In this document: in pieces, positions 57,926 to 64,000 of the stretch | Layout of the letters: the number at the start of each line of letters is the position of its first letter | Numbering within the stretch: position 1 is the first letter of the stretch | Source of the DNA: Sternotherus odoratus | Taxonomy: Eukaryota > Chordata > Testudines > Kinosternidae | Length of the DNA stretch: 64,000 nucleotides | NCBI GenBank assembly: GCA_032164245.1 | Contig: JAVMKO010000001.1 | Coordinates: 18,575,603-18,639,602, forward strand | Direction of reading: 5' to 3' | Notes under the pieces: model-generated | Told to the model about the DNA's origin: nothing | What the model saw: only the letters and a program-made list of their open reading frames with translations | The model's database searches: none | Program-made: the position numbers and the translations under genes

Positions 57926-60900
57926 AGCCCTAAATTATGAAGACACGACACAGTAGTTAAACTGATACCAATAAAAGGTTTACCAAGCAAGAAGTTCTTT
58001 GTGACTCAATGTTTTAGAGGCTTTGATTTTGTTAGGCAAGGTTTAGAGCAGTTTAGACCAAGGAAGCTGAAAATAAGCAGGCATAGAGAATATTAGGAAA
58101 TTTCATATATTTTCTTTTTCATTAGGACAGTATAATTCTGGCTGCGTACGTAACCCCAAATTTAGAACACATGACTGAGGGACAGAGATACATAAACCAC
58201 AGAAAGTCAGATTTATTAGCTGTTTACTGAAAACTTTCAATTTATTTTCTGTTGTTGAATTCTCGAAAGTAATTGTGAAAGTAATTGTGTCATCAGTTAC
58301 CTGTGAGGCTCTAGCTGCAAGAAGTGCACAGTCTGATCTTTATCTGATTTAATTAATTGTCAGGGCTTTGCAATGCAAACTGCAAAGTCTGTGTTGAATG
58401 CTTTAGTGCCATATATGATAAATGGGAATAGCACTCTGCTGGGCTGTGTTTTTAAGCATGTTGTCCTATATGTCACATATCAGCCAAGTATTTAAAATTG
58501 AATTTACTAGTCTCAATTTTCTTATCACCATTAATAATTAATACAAATTTCTCTCAACATCACTGTTGCTACTTTATTTTAACAGAATTGTTTCCTCCTT
58601 CTGCTTTGTAAAAGCCTCCCTCCCAATTTCAAAGGCCTTTAAAGACAGGTCTCCAAACATTTATGGTATGAATCAGTCTCCAGGTACCGTACCTTTTAGG
58701 GAGCTGTCAGTCTTCATAAACAAAATTTTACATTATGCACATATACATTTGTAGAGTGCTCAAGCACTTTCAAACCCTGGAGATGTTGTTGTGAACAAAA
58801 ACTGGCTCAGACAAGTGTTCTCAAAAAGTGAATGAAAAAAGCTAGCAGGGTAAATACATGCAGGGCTTGGTAAATGAATGAACTGACCCAGCTCTAACAG
58901 GGATTCATTACAGTGTACAAAACTGTCCTGGTATGGAGTTAAAGAAACAGCAAAATGTCCAGCTGAAATCCTGGACCCATTGGAGTCAATGGTTAAATAT
59001 CCACAGATTTCAATTAGACCAGAATTTCACCCTCTATTTGCTGCTACTCATAAGAACTTCATGTACCTGGGCGTAGCCCAGTTATTGTTTCCACATTCTT
59101 TTCAGTACATATTGTCCATTGTTAAATTGGAGTTGACTGATAACTGAAAGATAATGACAAATTAAAACCAGTCTAAAGTTTGTACAAAAGCCCAGTGAAG
59201 TCAATTGAAAGACTTCCAGAAAACCTCATTTTTCTAAAGTAACAGCAGAAATAACTTGTAATAACAAGATCATTTCATTTTATTTCCAATACCATAATCA
59301 AATTCTCTAGATGGTTGAAATGTTCTGCTTCATCATAACTAAGACTAAGGATTTGATTCTGTGATTACTTACTACTGACTACCTACTATACTGAGAAGTC
59401 CTATTAACTTCAATGGAGAAGCAATACTGGGACCTAGCCTTTCACTGGCCACCTTTCTCTGTCAGCAGAGGGAGCATTTCATCCAGTAACTGAGTGCTCC
59501 GGCAATCATGCGGAGAAAAACATCTTTATTCAAGACCAATAACATGCAGAGGGCTATAAAACAAAATATATTAGTTGAGAAATGACACCCATGGATTGTC
59601 TATAACAAAGCCATGTTGGAAAACAGAAGGTACTAATGGTGGATTATATCAGAAACTATTCTGTGATTTTTTTTCCCTTTAAAAACATCTCTAGAATAAA
59701 AAGAATACAACATAGTGAAAAGTATAGGGTTTCATTTATTTGCTGGAGCATGGTGATGGAAATGAAGCAGAAGTGGTCAAGTAACTGGCCATGGTTTTCA
59801 AAATTAGGTGCTTTAAAGGAAGGCTCGTAAGTCTATATTTAGTCCACTTCAATAAATGGCCTAATTTTCAAGCCTGCTGAGCTCCCAGCAGCTCCCACTG
59901 ACTTCAGTAAGATGTTGAACATCTGAGTTACTATGTACACTGCTTTCGCATTTGTTGAAATGTGGGTTCAGATACATCTGGTGACAACTGAAATAGCATA
60001 TGGAACAGGCTGTACACCTCTGGCCTAATACCCAGGAGGCTGACACCTCATATGGACAAGTGATATATAGAATGTCAACAAAAGGGCAAGTAGTATTGGC
60101 TCAGAGTGGGAAGACGATATAATATAGGTTTATAGGCAGTGGGTTTCTAAGAAGGCAGATTGGATGCGGAAAGAAATAAGACAGAGTTCCTTCTCTTCAG
60201 CCAGACCTGTTATGAAGGGCCAGAACTGGATACAAATCAGCAAATGTACCAGAGTTCTCAATAGTGATGTTATTAAAATAGGCTTTGTGGATTGTATGGG
60301 TGAAACTCACTGGTCCTTTATCTAATTTACCTGCACACCTTACTCAGGAAACCTCATGCACTTCAATAGAAATGTGAGCGAGGACCACATAATATGGCCT
60401 CCTGTTAAATTAACCATTGAACATTTCTAAACAATCATAGGCCACAAATCAAAACTTGTACCACAGTGTTTGCATCCATACTCCAAGATTAGGCCCTGCA
60501 ATCCATAGCCAGGCAAATGTCCTATTGAAATCAATGGGAGTTTTGCCTGCACAAAGAGGGCAGGTGCAGCGTTAAGCAATCAGAAACATGAAAACAATTT
60601 CAATACTAGCCTAGGTCACAATCCAGGTCAATCAAATTCACAAAGATATTTAAAGAAAACTTCTGACTGCAATGCCAATTGTAGTATAATGCCAAGAGAC
60701 ACACTTTTCCTTTGATTACGTGGAGAGCAAAGTTTGTATGTGTGTATGGGAGGGGGAGTATATTGGCATACGTTCATTGGGAATTCACAGCTAGGCACTT
60801 ACCCAGAAAGAGGCTGGTACAAATGTTCAGGTCAAAGTTCACTCTCCTGATTGCTGCCGTGAACATTCCACTGCAAGAGAAATTATTCTTGACAGCTTGG

Positions 60901-61689
60901 GTGGAAATTTCATTGAGTGCTGAGGCACTGGCATTCTATCAGGGACATTCCTCTCATGAGCAGGTTTTGTTTGCTCAGCATGAGAAACATTATGGGCCAG
61001 GTTGTAGACCGACCCTTACAGGACAGGAGAGGCAGCCAGGAATCTCTCAAACCATTTCCTATTTCCCTTTCTCTCTTCCTTTTCTTACAGTTTTCACTAT
61101 TCATTTTTACTCCGTTTTTCTGAATATTTACTGAATATTTTCTTTCTACATTTCTTCCAGCTGAATGTTCGAGTTGCTTTCAAATCCATTGTAGTGTTTC
61201 AACGGGAGTCAGTTCAAAATTAGATACAATGTGCTTGGTCTAATAACTTTAGGCTGGTAAACTGATAAAGCAGAGGCACTGTATCCAGACAAGCATATTG
61301 CAATGTCTTAAGAACTGCACAATTGCTAGGGCGAGGAGCTGTCCTGAATCAGATCCTCTTCTGTACCATGAATATGGTCGTTTACTAAATTGATTTCCAT
61401 AATTAGCTTTGGTGCATTGTTTTGCACCAAGCCCATGTTCTGGATAAAATGTAGCACATCTACAACAGTTAAGGGTAGTAGCCTACAGAAGGACTACAAA
61501 ATGTGTACAAAGAATTACCTAGAAGGTCAGTGGGCAAAATATAAAAAAAATCCCAGGAAAAATCTTAGTCAAAATTGATGTGCATGAGATATACTTGCAC
61601 AATAGCAAGTTGTCTATGACCTTTATTGTCATATTTACTCAAAATGAAGAGTGGAGAGGATCCATTTTGCGTTCAAATTATGGAAATAC
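57926..61689. other. Unassigned AT-rich non-coding sequence
   Basis: No repeat or exon was recognised in 3.8 kb. The longest frame, 60712-61134 on the plus strand (140 codons), has no domain signature and is treated as chance. Short CCATTGGAGTCAATGG-like palindromic cores occur near 58977-58992 and 60530-60545. Confidence 0.5.
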
Positions 61690-61885
61690 ACCACACCCTC
61701 GCTAGAACGCGGGATGTAGGGTCCATGTGCTGTACCCATTAACATGGGGACCATGTTATGGCAGGGACGTGTTACCATGGATTCCAATTAAAGTAACTAC
61801 ATTTGGGATCCATAGCCACGACCACGCTATACGAGAAGCTGCGCTATATAGACACGGGTTCCAGCAAGGGTCTGCTATATGTACA
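61690..61885. mobile_element. Possible mariner/Tigger-type MITE
   Basis: The stretch contains CCCTCGCTAGAACGCGGGA on the left and CGCTATACGAGAAGCTGCGC, then TATATAG, on the right. This is the TATAACGCGGTT-like style of Tc1/mariner-derived repeats in reptiles. Boundaries are not resolved. Confidence 0.35.
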
Positions 61886-61894
61886 GACTCAGAA

Positions 61895-62142
61895 CTTCAT
61901 GGTAGGGATAAAGTTTTATTGAAAAGGTTGCAGCATGCCACTGCACACAATGACGTGTTTACACATACATTGAGCCAAAGCAAAGACATCAAGATAACAA
62001 AGGCAACAGGAAAGCTACCTGCATAGAAAAAGCCTATGACTCTCGGCCAACTTGAGGAACAGTATTTTTGGGTGCTGCAGGGCTCTTTTAGCTTAGGTAT
62101 GAGGAGCATTGCTGCAGAGTGAATGAGGAAACTAAAAAACAC
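61895..62142 (-). other. Possible 3' terminal exon (minus strand)
   Basis: On the minus strand a (CT)n tract ends in CGCAG, a strong splice-acceptor pattern, with the exon starting at 62142. A frame of about 80 codons follows (HSAAMLLIPKLKE, then VIGFFYAGSFPVAFVIL, partly hydrophobic). The polyadenylation signal AATAAA at 61920-61915 lies close to its end. The protein is not recognised. It could be the last exon of an unknown or non-coding transcript, or a fortuitous use of a GA microsatellite. Confidence 0.3.
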
Positions 62143-62320
62143 CTGCGAGAGAGAGAGAGAGAGAACCAACCAGCTTAATCACAAAAGTTACTTATTGCCA
62201 GGTAATAAGCATAGGGAAGCCAAACAAACAAAGCAGGTATAATATTAAATCTACCTTGCATTTGATTTAAAATGTCAGGTTTACTAAACTATAACTGATC
62301 ACACAAGTCAGGCTTAGAAG

Positions 62321-62322
<2 letters not shown>

Positions 62323-62371
<49 letters not shown>
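62323..62371. repeat. (GA)n microsatellite
   Basis: This is an uninterrupted run of about 24 GA units. A shorter GA run lies at about 62146-62164. Confidence 0.97.
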
Positions 62372-62373
<2 letters not shown>

Positions 62374-63770
62374 GGGCTCTCACTACTCCATGAAGCTTGA
62401 AGGATCAGGGGTCCCAGGTGGTGGTGTTAACTGAGGGTCCAGAATGCTGAAAATAGGCAGAGCCCCCAGCATGATCAATGAGGAGAAGATGAAGTCCCGA
62501 TGGAATTGATGCAGATTTTGGACCCAGGCCTCATAACACTCACTTGAGCATGGATAGGGGTTTTTGTAGAGAAAGAGCAATGATTCAAGGGAAATTAGAT
62601 TTGTTTATGTGTAAACGAGGGAGAATACCAAAGTTGTTTTGTTTACTCAAGACAATGGGAGCTGATCATTTCTGGCTATGGGCGGTGTTCCTTGGAGGGA
62701 GCTCACAATGCAGTTAGGGAGCTTCACTATTTTGGATATCAAAAAAGGATATATTATAAGAATTGGTCTGATAATTACCTCACTGGGTGAATGCAGGCAG
62801 GGGTTCATTAGCATCTGGAGCAGAGATCCCCCATCATGCAGTGCTTCCATGCTTTTCTGGTCCCAGAGTTCCATGCAGTCCTTGCCCTGGAATCTCTGTT
62901 CTCCATTCTGTATGCTAATGGAGATGCCTCCTTTTCCCATTTTTGATGCAAATGAGGCTACAGGAGATTCCTCAATTCTGTCATTCTTATCCCAAGGGTT
63001 ATGGGGTGTCTCCCATTCCTTTTCATTGCTTTTGTAAGTCTTCCTTCTGATACAGATTTGGTTCAAACAAAGGTTGCACATAGGTGTGGGCGGGTTGTGT
63101 GTGAGTCAGAAAGGATGGTTCCCCAAGAACACAGTAGGTAACACTACTAGAGTTAATAGGATTGCATTTGTGTAAGTGAGATCAGAACTTGGCTTGTAAA
63201 CTTCAAACGGCTCACAATAGCAATCAGCAAAATAAGAAGAAATTAAAAATGAAACACTACCATGTGGAATGAATCTGAAACCTCCCGTCTCGGTAAGAGC
63301 ACTCAGCAACCCATTGTATTTATCCAGATCAAATGCAGAACATGAGATATATTGAGACAATGTGAAGATGGGGTGGGAATGTAAAAAAGTTCAAATAAAA
63401 GCATTACTTTGGCAATATTGCGGCGGCTAACATGGGTTATGAAAAGAGCGCCTCTGAAGCTGACATAGAGACCTTCAGAAACCAAGCAGGCTGCCGGGAA
63501 TGACTGTATTATGACAACCCTAAAACGGAGGGAAAGAAAATATAAAACGAGTGCTCAGCCTTTCACATGACATAGTTGAATGCTTTTTTGGAAAACACTC
63601 AATTCACAGAGCATGCTGGCTATTTGAACACAAAACAATCTTTGGAAAGAACTGACAAGGAAAAAAATCATACTGTAATAGTGGAGAGTAAAATAATTTG
63701 CATTTCTGTAGTCTAAGTATACTTTGACTAAGTATAACAAAACATTTCATGGATGTTTAATAGTTTAACC
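62372..63770. other. Unassigned sequence with minus-strand open frames
   Basis: Minus-strand frames at 62383-62580, 62647-63081, 63106-63360 and 63303-63485 follow one another, but none has a recognised domain. The portion 62780-62960 (TGGGGGATCTCTGCTCC-type words on the minus strand) resembles a reptile interspersed repeat, so at least one of these frames is probably repeat-derived. Confidence 0.3.
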
Positions 63771-64000
63771 CAGTGGTCCCCAGCTGTGGGGCACACCCTC
63801 CCTAGGGGGGCAGAGAAGAACTTTGGGAGGAGTGCACAGCAGGGTCTGGGCCAACCCCCATGGGGAGCAGGGAGGGAGAGCCATCCAGCCCAACTCTGCC
63901 CCCAGTCCAGCTCTGCCCCCAGATACAGCTCCATAACTCCCCCAACCACAGGTCCTCTTCATCCCCAGTCCAGTTTGGCCCAAGCTCCTCTCCACCCCCG
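63771..64000. mobile_element. hAT-type element cut by the window end
   Basis: The left terminus CAGTGGTCCCCAGCTGTGGG is of the CAGTGGTTCTCAAAC type found in Charlie-like hATs. The following sequence (GGGGGGCAGAGAAGAAC) fits the same kind of element. The interior is GC-rich with CAGCTCTGCCCCCAG repeats. The right end is outside the window. Confidence 0.6.

Noticed and set aside
60712..61134. 140-codon plus-strand frame, the longest outside recognised repeats
   Set aside because: There is no recognisable motif, no splice or promoter context, and a frame of this length can arise by chance in 64 kb read six ways.
1..64000. tRNA, rRNA or snRNA genes
   Set aside because: No stretch with A- and B-box spacing plus acceptor stem, and no rRNA or snRNA signature was seen on reading. 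A covariance-model scan would be decisive.

Overview
The window reads as vertebrate, most likely reptilian and probably turtle, non-coding DNA. The basis is: AT-rich, CpG-poor background; a CR1 LINE with a terminal array of 8-bp units; L2- and MIR-like relics; many non-autonomous hAT elements; and LTR, R2-like and Penelope-like fragments whose sequences resemble repeats I associate with turtle and crocodilian genomes. The species call is inference from repeat families, not from a host gene. I found no convincing host protein-coding exon, tRNA, rRNA or CRISPR array. The window is best read as intergenic or deep-intronic sequence.

Layout. 1-5.4 kb: unremarkable sequence with three hAT-type elements. 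8.1-9.9 kb: a decayed Ty3/gypsy-like gag/protease region followed by a Penelope-like fragment. 11.8-14.3 kb: another Penelope-like fragment, an LTR-like block on the opposite strand, a short hAT, and a GC-rich hAT carrying a CCCTTTCTTTC minisatellite. 15.2-17.9 kb: a decayed LINE split by a hAT insertion and by a second unidentified insertion. 20-22 kb: a CR1 tail and a long GC-rich hAT. 24.6-31.8 kb: LTR-like sequence, a (TC)n microsatellite, an R2-like LINE relic, a small perfect-TSD hAT, a fold-back Penelope-like element, another hAT and an LTR-like block. 33.7-39 kb: L2 relics, a CR1 with an open reverse-transcriptase frame, a solo LTR with perfect 5-bp TSD, and a conserved reptile repeat. 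41.6-49.3 kb: an exact 117-bp tandem duplication, a perfect hairpin, MIR and CR1 relics, and a second long GC-rich hAT. 50-64 kb: mostly unique sequence with scattered transposon relics, a possible minus-strand terminal exon near 62 kb and a hAT cut by the window end.

The coding sequences seen belong to mobile elements and nearly all are broken. The best-preserved is the CR1 reverse-transcriptase C-terminal region at 35.6-36.4 kb. The main structural result is the set of hAT elements whose boundaries can be fixed by eye from terminal inverted repeats plus 8-bp target-site duplications. Two long members carry a CpG-rich, promoter-like core.
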